From NCBI RefSeq assembly GCF_003813775.1, contig NZ_RPDH01000002.1, positions 186,001-250,000 on the forward strand: a stretch of DNA of 64,000 bases, read 5' to 3'. The position numbers were made by a program, and so were the translations under genes. Shown in pieces: positions 34,872 through 44,680 of this stretch. Source of the stretch: Chitinophaga lutea. Its GTDB lineage: Bacteria; Bacteroidota; Bacteroidia; Chitinophagales; Chitinophagaceae. Within the stretch, counting starts at the first letter, position 1. Every line of letters begins with the position of its first letter. The notes beneath the pieces are model-generated. The model was not told where the DNA came from, made no database searches, and saw only the letters and a program-made list of their open reading frames with translations.

Positions 34872-34924
34872 CCTTCCGACCTGCTCCGGCCTGTTTATAG
34901 TGCATGACGCGATACGAAGGAACT

Positions 34925-34959
34925 AAAAAAGGGCGTACCGAAACGGTGCGCCCTTTTTT
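34925..34959 (+). terminator. Rho-independent terminator
   Basis: AAAAAAGGGCGTACCG (34925-34940), loop AAA, CGGTGCGCCCTTTTTT (34944-34959); 16 pairs with one G-T. Follows the AlkD-like gene. Confidence 0.9.
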
Positions 34960-35054
34960 AGTCAACGATTGCAAAACCAATATGTTACAGGCTTCAATTG
35001 GGTGATTTTTAAAAGAAATGAATTACATTTAAACGTATACTTTATTTTATGCCA

Positions 35055-35753
35055 ATGAAACCAATTGCCTGCCTGATGGCCTCCTTTGTTCTGTCGTCCG
35101 CGGCCATGGCGCAAACCGTCATAACGGTGAACAACGCATCTGCCAGATACAACGCAAAGATCACTGCCAAATGTGAATCGGCTCACTTTCACGGTGAAGC
35201 AAAGATCCAGCTGCTCGAGAAAGAGCGCAACCGGGCGGTACAGACTTTCAGTTCCAAAGACTTCATCGTGCAGCTCGACAGCAACTGGAAAGAGGGCGAC
35301 AAAAAAGCGGGTATCGCGGATAACCAGCAGCCCCTGGTATTCGACGATTTTAATTTCGACGGGGAAGAAGACGTGGCCATCCGCAACGGCAACAACGGGA
35401 GCTATGGCGGCCCTTCATACGATGTCTATGTATATAACACCGCAAAAAAAGCTTTTGTGGCGGATAAAATGCTGACCAGGCTGGCTTCTGAAAACCTCGG
35501 CATGTTTGAAACAGACCGTTTCCGGAAGCAGCTGACCGTACACCAGAAAAGCGGCTGCTGCTGGCACTCCACCATTACCTACGGCCTGCAACCCGGCAGG
35601 GGATTGACGAAGGTGGCGGAGGTAGTGGAAGAAGCGGATGCCGGTGGCGACATGGTCACCGTCACCACCAGCCAGCTTGTCAATGGTAAAATGAAAAAGA
35701 GCGTGCAGCGTTACAAAGCGCAGGAATATTACAAAGAAAAAGAAGCCCACTAA
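35055..35753 (+). CDS. Secreted hypothetical protein, XAC2610-like C-terminal domain
   Basis: 232 residues from the second ATG (35055), which gives a normal signal peptide ending AMAQ; the ATG at 35049 adds two residues. The central FDDFNFDGEEDVAIRNGNNGSYGG resembles the acidic calcium loop of XAC2610-type proteins, followed by SYDVYVYNTAKKAF and a GCCWHS segment. Function not established. Its stop overlaps that of the convergent peptidase gene by a few bases. Confidence 0.6.
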   Translation: MKPIACLMASFVLSSAAMAQTVITVNNASARYNAKITAKCESAHFHGEAKIQLLEKERNRAVQTFSSKDFIVQLDSNWKEGDKKAGIADNQQPLVFDDFNFDGEEDVAIRNGNNGSYGGPSYDVYVYNTAKKAFVADKMLTRLASENLGMFETDRFRKQLTVHQKSGCCWHSTITYGLQPGRGLTKVAEVVEEADAGGDMVTVTTSQLVNGKMKKSVQRYKAQEYYKEKEAH

Positions 35754-38700
35754 TCGATGCCGGTTTTATTGTTCGCCGGGTTTTCGTCTAACACATACTG
35801 ATAAGGATCAATGGCGACCGCGCCTGGTTCTTTACCTACCGTTAAACTCAAGCGTGTTTCCGCATTCGAAAAGTGGTGCGGTTGGGCGTAGATGAGTTTT
35901 CCCGCTTTATCCAACACCCCGATATCGAATCGGCCGTCAACCGGGAGAGGATTTCCCGCAGCGTCTTTCCGGGCGATGTTGACCTGCAGGTCGAGGCGGT
36001 ATTGGCCGCCGGGAAGCCGGGCGGCGCCAAGACTTTTGATTTGCAGATCGTACACCACCACCTGTTGCAGGCATTCGTCGATGAGTCGCATGGCACCGCT
36101 GTCTGCCCCGGTTTGCAGCGCATGGAGCAGGTCTGCCGGCCGCACTTTTTTACCCGGCCAGGCATGTTGGGCCACCAGCTGTTGCAAAGCCCTGTTGACG
36201 TGTGTTTCCCCGAGGTTTTCTTTAAGCCGGTATAGCACCATCCCGCCTTTCTGATAATGCACGAAAGGTTGGTCGTTTGTCTGGATAAGCGGCAGTTCCT
36301 TGCCGTACATGCTCCGCAGCACGAGGTACATGTGATTGTCCACCCGGAAATAGTCGCTGAGATAAGCCTTCCCGAACCGTTTTTCCATCACCATCGCTTC
36401 CGTGTATTTCGCCAGCGATTCTGTGAGCATCGCATCGCCCGGACCGTGCACCGGCGCCGGCATATTGGCCCACCACTGGTGCGCCGTTTCGTGTGCGGCA
36501 ATGGCGTAGGCCTGGTTGACGCGGCCGGAGTCGCTGAAGTTGCTGAGGAACAGGATGCGTTCCGCCAGGAAGAGCAGGCCGGGATAAGCCGTGGCCGCGC
36601 CTTTGTAATGGGGTATTTCGGCAAGGTGCAGGTATGGTAGGGGATAGGCGCCGAAGTTTTTATGGCAGTAGTCCAGTGCATCCTTCGCACCCTGTATGAT
36701 GGCGGGAAGGTTTCCGGCATGCCCGGGATGATACAGTGCGCGCAGCCGTATGCCATTGTATTTTTCTTCGTGCACGGCGTATTCCGCCGCGCTGATGGCA
36801 AACATGAAGTTAACCGGGCGGCGGGTTTTGTAGTCGGAATACCGCCGGTCGCCGTCGATCCAGGTTTTTTGTAATTCACCCACGGTAATGGCCTGTTGGT
36901 TGGCGGGAGTGGAAATTACGGCGGCAAAGTCGATCAGGTGATATGCATCATCGGTGGAAGGGGTATCTGTGCGGGGTGGTAACCCTGCCTGCCGCCGGTC
37001 GAGTTGGCCGGATAATTCGTAGCCTTCGTCGTATCCCAATGCCGGCACGTATTTTTCGAGCTCGATGTAAGTGCCGTTGCTGACTACAGTGTGTTCGCTG
37101 TTAAAGGTTTTGAATCCGTTCCGGCTTACTTCCATGGCGAAATCAAGATGCGTGGTATCGCCGGGCTGTAAAGGTTTTTCGAGATGCAGCCAGTATTGGT
37201 GAAACCTTTCATCCTGTTCCTGCTTCGCCACGCCGGGCATGTGCAACTGAATAGTCTGGATGTTCTCATCGATATCGATCCATATTTTTGAAAGAGGAGA
37301 GCTGGTTTCATTTTTCAGCAGGAAACTGCCCTTCACCCGGTACCAGGCGTTGGCGGGGTACACGTCCACCGCTACCTTCACCGCCTTGATCACCGGCTGC
37401 GGAAGATCCGCAACGGGGCGGTATTTCCGCTCGTATGCCATCCGCCATTCTTTTTTTGCCGCCTTGCTCCGGAAGCCTGTTTCATAAAAAATGTAGGTGC
37501 CGGCTGCGCAGGTAAGCAGCATGGCAATCCCCGCGATGAAGAACCCGCGTTTCCCCAGTTGCGCAGGAACCGCTTTCATCCGCTGCAGCCAGCGCCGTTG
37601 CACAGCCGGCCACACGGCAATGGTGAGCAACGCGAACATTACCGCCAATCCGCCCCAATACACCATGTACCAGTTGAACGCTTCGCGGTAGTGGCCAAAG
37701 CCGTTCATATACGACCAGGCCAGTTCCGGCACATCGCCGAACCGGAGCATCGGGTGCTCCAGCCCCAGCGTTTTGCCGAAGGTGATGATCATGGCGGGAA
37801 CCAGGCAAAACAGCATGCCCGCGTATTTGTTGGGCGTGAGGGTGAGGATAAGCACCGCCAGCACCGCGAACAGTAGCAAAGGCAGCCCGCTGTAATAAAC
37901 CAGCTGCAGGTACACCAGCGGCTCGATCGTGGTGAAACCGTTGAGCAGTTGCAGGCTGATGCCGATCGCCACATTCGCCACGATCATCACACCGATCAGC
38001 AGCACCAGCGCGGCGCATTTAGCGCCCCACATCAAGGCGTGCGGAACCGGGGTGGCATATATCAACCCGTGCATGCCCGACGCCCTTTCCCGCCACAGCA
38101 ATTCGGCGGCGCAGAAAATGATCAGGAGCATGGCGGGGCGCATCGGCCGCAGTTCTTCGATGGCGATGCCGGTGAAGGGATATGCCCGGATGCCCATGGG
38201 GCCGCTGAACAGGGAATCCTTCAGCTCGATCCCGTACAGGAAGATCCACAACGCCAGCATCACCATGAACGGGATGGAGCGGAAGAGGGACTGGGCATCG
38301 AGGCCCAGCTGGCTGCGGAATGCTTTTGCCGCATACCCGTATCCCTGCGGATGCACCTGCATGGCGCGGTAACCGGTTGCCAGTCGCAAAGCTGCGGATG
38401 ACCGGCGGCGCAGGGCGGCCGGCTGCGGCTGTCGGAAATTGAAATAGCGGTAACTCACTGCCAGCAAAAGCAGGGAAATCATCGTCCAGATCACACGGTT
38501 CCATAAAAAGATACCGCTGAGCGGGAACAGTTGTGTATTGCGCTGTACGTCGTTCCAGTTGCGCGTTTCGCCAAACAGGGCGGCCAACCCGAACGGATCG
38601 CTCAGCAAAGGCCACAGACTGTCCGTTCCTGTTTTTAAATTGGAGCCGGCGATCATCGGGGAATTGCCGAGGATCGACGCCGTCAGGTACAGGATGTAGA

Positions 38701-39220
38701 GCAGCAGGCCGGCGGCATACACGGCTTTGAGGTTGCGCGTCAGCAACGCCGTGCAGAAAATCACGCTGGTGGCAAACAAAACGTTCGGCAGGCCGAACAC
38801 GAGCAATGGCTGAATGATATAGGCGGCGCGGTGAGGTCCCAGCACTTCCGGGTTTTGCAGCAGCGTGGCCAGCGCCATACCCGTTACTGCCAGCACCAGC
38901 ATCAGTAGCGCCGCCAGCAACAGGCCGGCGAAGCGCACGGTAAAAAACGGGAGCCGGCGCACGGCGGTGGAGAACACGATGGCATCCATCCTGTTGGCCG
39001 TGTCGCGCAATACCACGCCTGCGCAAAAAAGCGTGGCGGTAAAAATCGAGAGGAGCGACAGCATGCCTACCAGCACCGTATACACGTAAGGCCCGTTCTT
39101 ATGCACGTCGTCGCTGCCGAAGCGGCCCTGTACGGCCAGCACGCCCATGGCGAAAAATATGACGGCCGCCGCGATGAACGTCAGCTGGCGGGCATGATAC
39201 CGTAATTCGAACCCTAACAT
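35750..39220 (-). CDS. ABC-2-type permease fused to M1 family metallopeptidase
   Basis: 1156 residues. The N-terminal half (to about 560) has about 12 membrane helices of the ABC-2 exporter type; the periplasmic C-terminal half is an M1 aminopeptidase-like domain with zinc motif HETAH (910-914) and the third ligand Glu in LTESLAKY about 20 residues later. The zinc site is intact. The ATPase gene overlaps it by 7 bases upstream. Such fusions are recurrent in Bacteroidota, but the substrate and whether peptide cleavage is coupled to export are unknown. The divergent LytS/LytTR pair may regulate it. Confidence 0.9.
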   Translation of the reverse strand: MLGFELRYHARQLTFIAAAVIFFAMGVLAVQGRFGSDDVHKNGPYVYTVLVGMLSLLSIFTATLFCAGVVLRDTANRMDAIVFSTAVRRLPFFTVRFAGLLLAALLMLVLAVTGMALATLLQNPEVLGPHRAAYIIQPLLVFGLPNVLFATSVIFCTALLTRNLKAVYAAGLLLYILYLTASILGNSPMIAGSNLKTGTDSLWPLLSDPFGLAALFGETRNWNDVQRNTQLFPLSGIFLWNRVIWTMISLLLLAVSYRYFNFRQPQPAALRRRSSAALRLATGYRAMQVHPQGYGYAAKAFRSQLGLDAQSLFRSIPFMVMLALWIFLYGIELKDSLFSGPMGIRAYPFTGIAIEELRPMRPAMLLIIFCAAELLWRERASGMHGLIYATPVPHALMWGAKCAALVLLIGVMIVANVAIGISLQLLNGFTTIEPLVYLQLVYYSGLPLLLFAVLAVLILTLTPNKYAGMLFCLVPAMIITFGKTLGLEHPMLRFGDVPELAWSYMNGFGHYREAFNWYMVYWGGLAVMFALLTIAVWPAVQRRWLQRMKAVPAQLGKRGFFIAGIAMLLTCAAGTYIFYETGFRSKAAKKEWRMAYERKYRPVADLPQPVIKAVKVAVDVYPANAWYRVKGSFLLKNETSSPLSKIWIDIDENIQTIQLHMPGVAKQEQDERFHQYWLHLEKPLQPGDTTHLDFAMEVSRNGFKTFNSEHTVVSNGTYIELEKYVPALGYDEGYELSGQLDRRQAGLPPRTDTPSTDDAYHLIDFAAVISTPANQQAITVGELQKTWIDGDRRYSDYKTRRPVNFMFAISAAEYAVHEEKYNGIRLRALYHPGHAGNLPAIIQGAKDALDYCHKNFGAYPLPYLHLAEIPHYKGAATAYPGLLFLAERILFLSNFSDSGRVNQAYAIAAHETAHQWWANMPAPVHGPGDAMLTESLAKYTEAMVMEKRFGKAYLSDYFRVDNHMYLVLRSMYGKELPLIQTNDQPFVHYQKGGMVLYRLKENLGETHVNRALQQLVAQHAWPGKKVRPADLLHALQTGADSGAMRLIDECLQQVVVYDLQIKSLGAARLPGGQYRLDLQVNIARKDAAGNPLPVDGRFDIGVLDKAGKLIYAQPHHFSNAETRLSLTVGKEPGAVAIDPYQYVLDENPANNKTGID

Positions 39221-40116
39221 ACGCCCACCTCCTTTCCGGCGCGCTGCGCCCCGAACAGTGCGGAAAAATATACTTCTTCGAGGCCGGGGTAAAAGGCTTC
39301 GAAACCTTCACCCGGACAATCATCTCCCAGCACATACAGCTGCAAAAGGCCCCCGGTCATACGCGTGGAAATTACCGGGAGGGTGCGGCGGTAATGCTCC
39401 AGCGCCGCTTTGGTGACGGTTTTACGCCATACCCGGCCGTTCAGGTCCGCCGCCAGCGCCGTGGGCCTGCCCTGCAAAATCACCCGGCCGCCGGCCAGCA
39501 CGGCCATTTGCGGGCACAGGTCCTGCACATCTTCCACGATATGGGTAGACAGCAGCACCACCACCTGTTCGCCGATCTCGCTCAGCAGGCCGTGGAAGCG
39601 GTTGCGCTCTTCAGGGTCCAGTCCGGCGGTGGGTTCGTCGGCGATGATGAGGCTGGGGTTGCCCAGCAGGGCCTGCGCGATGCCGAACCGTTGCCGCATG
39701 CCGCCCGAAAAGGTGCTCACGGCGCGGTGCCGCGCTTCATAGAGGTTCGTCTGTTGCAGGAGCGCCAGTACCTGTTCCTTTCTTTCCTTCCTGTTCCGCA
39801 ACCCCTTCAGCAGGGCGAGATGATCCAGCAGCTGGAGGGCGGACGTACGGGGATACACCCCGAAATCCTGCGGCAGGTAGCCGAGCCGGCTGCGGAGCGC
39901 ATGCGGATGTTCGTGAATGTTGCTGCCGTCGAACAGCACCCGCCCGCTGTCGGGCTCCTGCAGGGTAGCCAGGATGCGCATCAGGGTGGATTTGCCCGCG
40001 CCGTTGGGGCCCAGCAGCCCGAACATGCCGTTGGACACGCGGAGGTTGACCGCGCGGAGCGCCTGTACGCCGCCGCCGTAACTTTTGCTGAGATGTTGAA
40101 TGTCGAGCCTGTACAT
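39214..40116 (-). CDS. ABC transporter ATP-binding protein
   Basis: 300 residues with Walker A GPNGAGKST (36-44), Q loop LGYLPQDFG, signature FSGGMRQRFGIAQAL near 142, Walker B LIIADEPTAGLDP and H loop LLSTHIVED. CcmA/NatA-type exporter ATPase with a C-terminal extension. It is the first gene of the pair with the permease-peptidase and overlaps it, so it is the energy subunit of that complex. Confidence 0.95.
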   Translation of the reverse strand: MYRLDIQHLSKSYGGGVQALRAVNLRVSNGMFGLLGPNGAGKSTLMRILATLQEPDSGRVLFDGSNIHEHPHALRSRLGYLPQDFGVYPRTSALQLLDHLALLKGLRNRKERKEQVLALLQQTNLYEARHRAVSTFSGGMRQRFGIAQALLGNPSLIIADEPTAGLDPEERNRFHGLLSEIGEQVVVLLSTHIVEDVQDLCPQMAVLAGGRVILQGRPTALAADLNGRVWRKTVTKAALEHYRRTLPVISTRMTGGLLQLYVLGDDCPGEGFEAFYPGLEEVYFSALFGAQRAGKEVGVC

Positions 40117-40304
40117 GTTGTTGGTTTATGTTGGCAAATTAGCGGGCATCCACTGCGCCTTCAACTAAACATGGGATAGGAGGGGATTAACGTGACGAAC
40201 GGCCTTTTTTACCCTTCCAGCGCGCTTTACCGCCTACATCACGAAAAACGGCGCCTTCGTCATTCTTTTTTTGGCGGAAGGGGTTTAAAATCTTTTTTTA
40301 CAGG

Positions 40305-41774
40305 ATGGTATTTTTACGCAGGTACTTCGATGTATGCATCCACGCCGGACTGGTACTCTGGCTGGGCATTTTCAATACCCTGATCGAGGCACCCTACACC
40401 TGGGCGGAATACGGCAGGGCGGTACTGTTATCGGGGGTTGCATTGCTGCCCGCCATCATATTCGCCGCTGGCCGGGAATGGCTGCAGCAGCGCCTGGGCC
40501 GCCGGGCATACACCTGGGCGTGGCTGCTGTGTTTCGTGGTGCTGCTGCCGGTGAATGCCGGATTCTGGGCTTACGCGCAGCAGGATGAAACGCAGGAGCA
40601 GTTTATCATCACCGGGGCCATCCTGGCTTTTTCGCTGGAAGTTTTGCTCAGCAGTATCGCCTATTACCGCCGGATGGTGCACCAGGTGCAGTGGCTGCGT
40701 AAATTCAGCCTCGATAAAGCCCTGCTGGCCACCATTACCATCATTTCGCTGAGCCTTGCGGCGATGGCCACATCCTGCCTGTACGATCCGCGTTATCATT
40801 CCGAGGAACGCCTGCTCATCGGCGGGGAGTTCAGCCTCTCCAAAATCATCCGTCACTTCGACATGTTCCTGGCCGTCTTTGCCCAGTTCCTGTTCATGTA
40901 CCTCTGCGGCTATTTCTTTTTTTACCTCAACAGCCGCCTGCTGGTGGTCAGGGTGCTGAAAGAAAAAGGCCCCGTGCTGTACGTGCTCGGCGTGCTGGCA
41001 GCGGTCGCGCTGTTTTATCCTGTCGTGGCGCAGCTGTTCCTGCGGTTGCCCGCCAACGACCTGTTCGGGACCATGTTCAGCGCCAACGCCTTCAACCTCG
41101 AAAATGCATTCGCCGCGCTGTCCATCATTTTCCTCAGCCTGCCGCTGTTACTGGCCCTGCAATGGGCCAAACAGAACAACCGCATCGTTTCGCTCGAAAA
41201 AGAAAAAGCGCAGAGCGAACTGGCGCTGCTGCGGCAACAGCTCAATCCCCATTTCTTTTTCAATACGCTCAACAACCTCTACGCCATGAGCCTCCAGCGG
41301 TCGGCGGAAACGCCGGAAAGCATCCTGCAGCTGTCGGATCTGATGCGTTATGTGATCTATAAAGGGCAGGAAGACCAGGTGACCGTGAAGGAAGAGATCC
41401 GCTACCTCGAAGATTATGTCCGGCTCCAGATGATCCGGCTGAAAAAGGCGCCGGTATTCAGTTTCGAGCAGGATGTTACGGACGATGCCATGCCGGTGGC
41501 GCCGCTGCTGCTCATCGTACTGGTCGAGAACGCGTTCAAGCACGGGGTGGAACCGGCAGAAAATGAAGCGCGACTGCACATCCGCTTGCAATGCAACCGG
41601 AACAGCCTGTATTTCAGCTGCGAAAATTCCTTCGAAACGCCGGCCACCACCGGGGGCATCGGGCTGGCCAACCTGCAGAAGCGCCTGGCTTTATTGTACC
41701 CCGGCCGCCATACGTTTACGACCAGCATAAAAAATCATACATTTAAAGCTGAACTGCAATTGACCGCACGATGA
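40305..41774 (+). CDS. LytS-type sensor histidine kinase
   Basis: 489 residues. Several N-terminal membrane helices (to about 290), then the His_kinase domain with the phosphoacceptor in LRQQLNPHFFFNTLNNL near 310, and an HATPase region (LIVLVENAFKHGVEP, GGIGLANLQKRLALLYP). This class partners with LytTR regulators; the partner overlaps it by four bases (ATGA). Divergent from the ABC-permease-peptidase operon, separated by 188 bases. Confidence 0.93.
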   Translation: MVFLRRYFDVCIHAGLVLWLGIFNTLIEAPYTWAEYGRAVLLSGVALLPAIIFAAGREWLQQRLGRRAYTWAWLLCFVVLLPVNAGFWAYAQQDETQEQFIITGAILAFSLEVLLSSIAYYRRMVHQVQWLRKFSLDKALLATITIISLSLAAMATSCLYDPRYHSEERLLIGGEFSLSKIIRHFDMFLAVFAQFLFMYLCGYFFFYLNSRLLVVRVLKEKGPVLYVLGVLAAVALFYPVVAQLFLRLPANDLFGTMFSANAFNLENAFAALSIIFLSLPLLLALQWAKQNNRIVSLEKEKAQSELALLRQQLNPHFFFNTLNNLYAMSLQRSAETPESILQLSDLMRYVIYKGQEDQVTVKEEIRYLEDYVRLQMIRLKKAPVFSFEQDVTDDAMPVAPLLLIVLVENAFKHGVEPAENEARLHIRLQCNRNSLYFSCENSFETPATTGGIGLANLQKRLALLYPGRHTFTTSIKNHTFKAELQLTAR

Positions 41775-42502
41775 GCCTTCGCTGCCTGATAGTCGACGAC
41801 GAGCCCCTGGCCCATGATATCATCCTGCAATACATGGCGGATGTACCCTTCCTGGAAAAAGCCGGGCAGTGTTACCGCGTGGCGGAAGCCCTGGAACTGC
41901 TCAGCCGCCAACCGGTGGATCTCATCTTCCTCGACATCCGCATGCCGCGACTCACCGGGCTCGATCTGCTGAAAACACTGCAGCAGCGCCCGATGGTGAT
42001 CATCACTTCCGCCTACGAAGAACATGCGCTGGAAAGTTTCGACCTGGATGTGGTGGATTACCTGCTCAAGCCTTTCCGCTTCGAACGTTTCCTCAAAGCC
42101 GTCAACCGCGCACTGGCGCTGCACAACCTGAAGAAGCAGGTGAACCAGCCCGCGCCGGCGAATCCGACTGCCGCTCCTGCAATGGAGCCGGCGCAGATCT
42201 ATATCAGGTCAGATAAAAAACAGATACAGGTTTCACTGGCCGACATCCTCTACCTCGAAAGCGTCGGCAATTATGTGAAAGTATGGAACACGCAGCGGTA
42301 CCTGCTCACACCCGGCACCCTCAGCGGTTTTGAAACGCGGCTGCCCGCCGATACCTTTATCCGCATCCACAAATCCTATATCCTCAATAAATCATTCGTG
42401 CATTACATCGAAGGCAACACCATTCGCCTGAAGAACGGTACGGAGCTCCCGCTGGGAAAAAACTACCGGCATGTGGCGAAGCTGTTGACCGGCACAGAAT
42501 AA
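41771..42502 (+). CDS. LytTR family response regulator
   Basis: 243 residues: receiver domain with acidic pocket Asp9-Asp10, phospho-acceptor Asp55 in LIFLDIRMP, Lys near 103 (YLLKPF), and a C-terminal LytTR DNA-binding domain (IYIRSDKKQIQVSLADILYLES, FIRIHKSYILNKSFVHYIEGN). Linker rich in Pro and Ala at 125-140. Co-translated with the kinase upstream. Likely target: the divergent exporter operon, by position only. Confidence 0.94.
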   Translation: MSLRCLIVDDEPLAHDIILQYMADVPFLEKAGQCYRVAEALELLSRQPVDLIFLDIRMPRLTGLDLLKTLQQRPMVIITSAYEEHALESFDLDVVDYLLKPFRFERFLKAVNRALALHNLKKQVNQPAPANPTAAPAMEPAQIYIRSDKKQIQVSLADILYLESVGNYVKVWNTQRYLLTPGTLSGFETRLPADTFIRIHKSYILNKSFVHYIEGNTIRLKNGTELPLGKNYRHVAKLLTGTE

Positions 42503-42624
42503 TCAGTCCGTAGCACGTCGGTGTCTTTGTTATATTGGTTGCGTGGTGAAGCGGCGTTAAGCCGGTTACAGCGCCTGCCGAACGGAGAGGAAGGATGCTG
42601 TTCCGCCCTGTAAAACAGGCCGGC

Positions 42625-43215
42625 TTATGCCTTCCGGGGTTGTGCGGCCCGGATGTTCTGCGCCGCCAGGGTGACTGCTTCCTCAATCCGCCGTTCCCTG
42701 GTTTCCGGCCTTTTGGCGGACAATATCCATTCCAGCACTGCGCGTTTGGCGGAAGGAGGAAAGGCTTCGAAATGCTGCAGGGCTGTTTTGTTTTTGGAAA
42801 ACCGTTTTTGCAGATCTGGCGGAATCACGTTATCGTGCGCGTCGTTGAAGATATCCCAGGTGCCTTTGGCCTTCGCCAGGTCGATGAAAGCCTGCCCCTC
42901 CGGCATCATTTTGCCTTCGCTGATCATTTTTTCGGCCCTGATCTTCGCCACTTTACCCCAGTTGCTTTTCGGGTTCCTTTCCGTGAAGGTGAGCAAGAAG
43001 CTTTCATCATCCCGTTTGATCGCCTTGCTGTCTATCCAGCCGAAACAAAGCGCTTCTTCGATCGATTCGCCGTATCCCACGCAGGGGGTACCGCTGTTTT
43101 TATGGTACAGGACGAGGTAAGCGCCTTTTTGGGTTTTGCTGTTCTTTTGCAGCCATTTGCGCCAGGCGGCCCTGGTGGCGGCGTGAAATACCGGTAAGCC
43201 GTTTTTTGTTTCCAT
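42625..43215 (-). CDS. YdeI/OmpD-associated family protein
   Basis: 196 residues from ATG 43213-43215, giving the usual start (ETKNGLPVFHAATRAAWRKWL). An ATG 24 bases upstream is open but falls where transcription should begin from a TACTTTTG -7 box (43244-43251 on the minus strand). Family motifs: YGESIEEALCFGWIDSKA, FTERNPKSNWGKVAKIRAEKMI, and a C-terminal FEAFPPSAKRAVLEWI helix. Function of the family is uncertain (bacteriocin protection has been proposed). Confidence 0.85.
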   Translation of the reverse strand: METKNGLPVFHAATRAAWRKWLQKNSKTQKGAYLVLYHKNSGTPCVGYGESIEEALCFGWIDSKAIKRDDESFLLTFTERNPKSNWGKVAKIRAEKMISEGKMMPEGQAFIDLAKAKGTWDIFNDAHDNVIPPDLQKRFSKNKTALQHFEAFPPSAKRAVLEWILSAKRPETRERRIEEAVTLAAQNIRAAQPRKA

Positions 43216-43306
43216 AACAGTTGCGGTTTTAAGTGCCATGGTCCAAAAGTAAAACGGGGATTTGACAGCCTTATGTCAGTAGTGGTTCCGGGTTGCGGAA
43301 AAAGTG

Positions 43307-44203
43307 TCAGGGCTTTTTCAGGTTCATCACTTCCGCCAGCAACGGCGGTAATCCGTCTGCATTCACATTGTCGTTGTTCCAGAAGCTCATTACGCAGCTG
43401 ACGTGATTGTTGCGCACCGGCGCCGATACGAAGTACACCGTGAGGGTTTTGGCGCCGCTCATGCCCACCAGCAGGCCCGATACGCCTTTTACATCGTAGG
43501 TGGTCCTCAGGGCTTTAACGGGCGCTCCTTCAAATATTACGTCCACCGTATCTTCCGCGATGAATTTGCCTGTCTTTTTGGTTTTCAGGATGTCGTACTG
43601 ATTTTTGACGGAAGCAGCGGCGCCTGCCGCATCCTGGTGCACGCTCCAGTTCATCTGGCCGTAATAGGGGCACTGAAGGTTGTTGATGTTCATAAACCGG
43701 CATACTTTGCCCCGGAAGATGTTTCTCCCCGCGAAATTGAGGCTGTCGCCATCCGGATTCACATACACATGCATGGGGATGCTGCCTTCGAGCAGGAGCC
43801 TGGTGAATGCCCGGTGGAACGCGCGGTCGTATTTGTTGAAGGAAATGAAGGTCAGTGCGAACAGGGAGCCCTCATGACCGATAAAATAACGGGCTACATG
43901 CTGGGTGATGCCGGGCGATACTTCCTGCGATTCATCGAGATAATAATTCGGATATCCCAATGCGGAATCCGTTACTGTGAGCCGCTCGGTTTTGATGCGG
44001 TACTGCCGGAAGATTTTCTGCAGGTTTTTGACGGTGAATTCTCCCGGTACCCGATGGCTGGATATTTCGGTGCCGTCGGTATTGAAGAAGTCTACGCGGC
44101 CCTGGGAAATGGCCTGCAAACGGGAGAAAATCCCGGTAGTGTCCTGCGCGGTAGCGGAAAAGCCGGCCAGCAAAAACAGGAGGGCATAGGTAATAGCTTT
44201 CAT
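43307..44203 (-). CDS. Secreted hypothetical protein
   Basis: 298 residues with a signal peptide ending ATAQ (residue 20). The mature protein is mixed alpha/beta with a cysteine pair (FRGKVCRFMNINNLQC) and no recognised family. It starts 24 bases after the DoxX gene and shares its direction, so the two form an operon. Confidence 0.7.
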   Translation of the reverse strand: MKAITYALLFLLAGFSATAQDTTGIFSRLQAISQGRVDFFNTDGTEISSHRVPGEFTVKNLQKIFRQYRIKTERLTVTDSALGYPNYYLDESQEVSPGITQHVARYFIGHEGSLFALTFISFNKYDRAFHRAFTRLLLEGSIPMHVYVNPDGDSLNFAGRNIFRGKVCRFMNINNLQCPYYGQMNWSVHQDAAGAAASVKNQYDILKTKKTGKFIAEDTVDVIFEGAPVKALRTTYDVKGVSGLLVGMSGAKTLTVYFVSAPVRNNHVSCVMSFWNNDNVNADGLPPLLAEVMNLKKP

Positions 44204-44227
44204 GGCGGATAAATATCACTAAAGATA

Positions 44228-44626
44228 TTACATCCGCTTCGATTTTGCACCGGCCGCGATCACCAGCAAAGCCACGATCAGGATAAAGCTGTACTCGCTG
44301 CCCCCGGAGCCGTGTTCTCCTACAAACCAGCCCAGCCGGGCGTGGATCAGCACGATACCCATCAGGAGCAGGAGAATGAAACCGGCCGTCAGCAGCCGGG
44401 TGTACCATCCGAATGCCAGCAACAGCCCCCCGGCAATTTCAAACACCGTGATGCCCCATACCAGCGCCAGCCCGAAGGGGAGGCCTTCGCTTTCCAGGTA
44501 TCCGGCAAAACGCGGGATGGTACCGTTCAGCAAACGCACCAGCGCATGGGCAATAAAAATAAGGGCAGTGCTGAGGCGCAGTGCGATCAGCCACTGCGGC
44601 AGCGTCAGGAAAGGGTATTTGCTCAT
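44228..44626 (-). CDS. DoxX family membrane protein
   Basis: 132 residues from ATG 44624-44626 (MSKYPFL); an ATG 18 bases earlier is also open. Four predicted helices, with the DoxX hallmarks LIFIAHALVRLLNG in helix 1 and VFEIAGGLLLAFGWYTRLLTAGF in helix 3. DoxX proteins occur in quinone or thiosulfate metabolism and as uncharacterised membrane subunits. First gene of the operon with the secreted protein. Confidence 0.83.
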   Translation of the reverse strand: MSKYPFLTLPQWLIALRLSTALIFIAHALVRLLNGTIPRFAGYLESEGLPFGLALVWGITVFEIAGGLLLAFGWYTRLLTAGFILLLLMGIVLIHARLGWFVGEHGSGGSEYSFILIVALLVIAAGAKSKRM

Positions 44627-44680
44627 GTTCCGAAAATATGACAATGCCGGGAAGCAGGCAATCCCGAAAAATCAGTATTT

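Noticed and set aside
38019..39026. 335-codon minus-strand frame in another phase of the permease-peptidase gene
   Set aside because: Arg/His-rich translation typical of a wrong frame in GC-rich coding DNA; the overlapping frame has the membrane helices.
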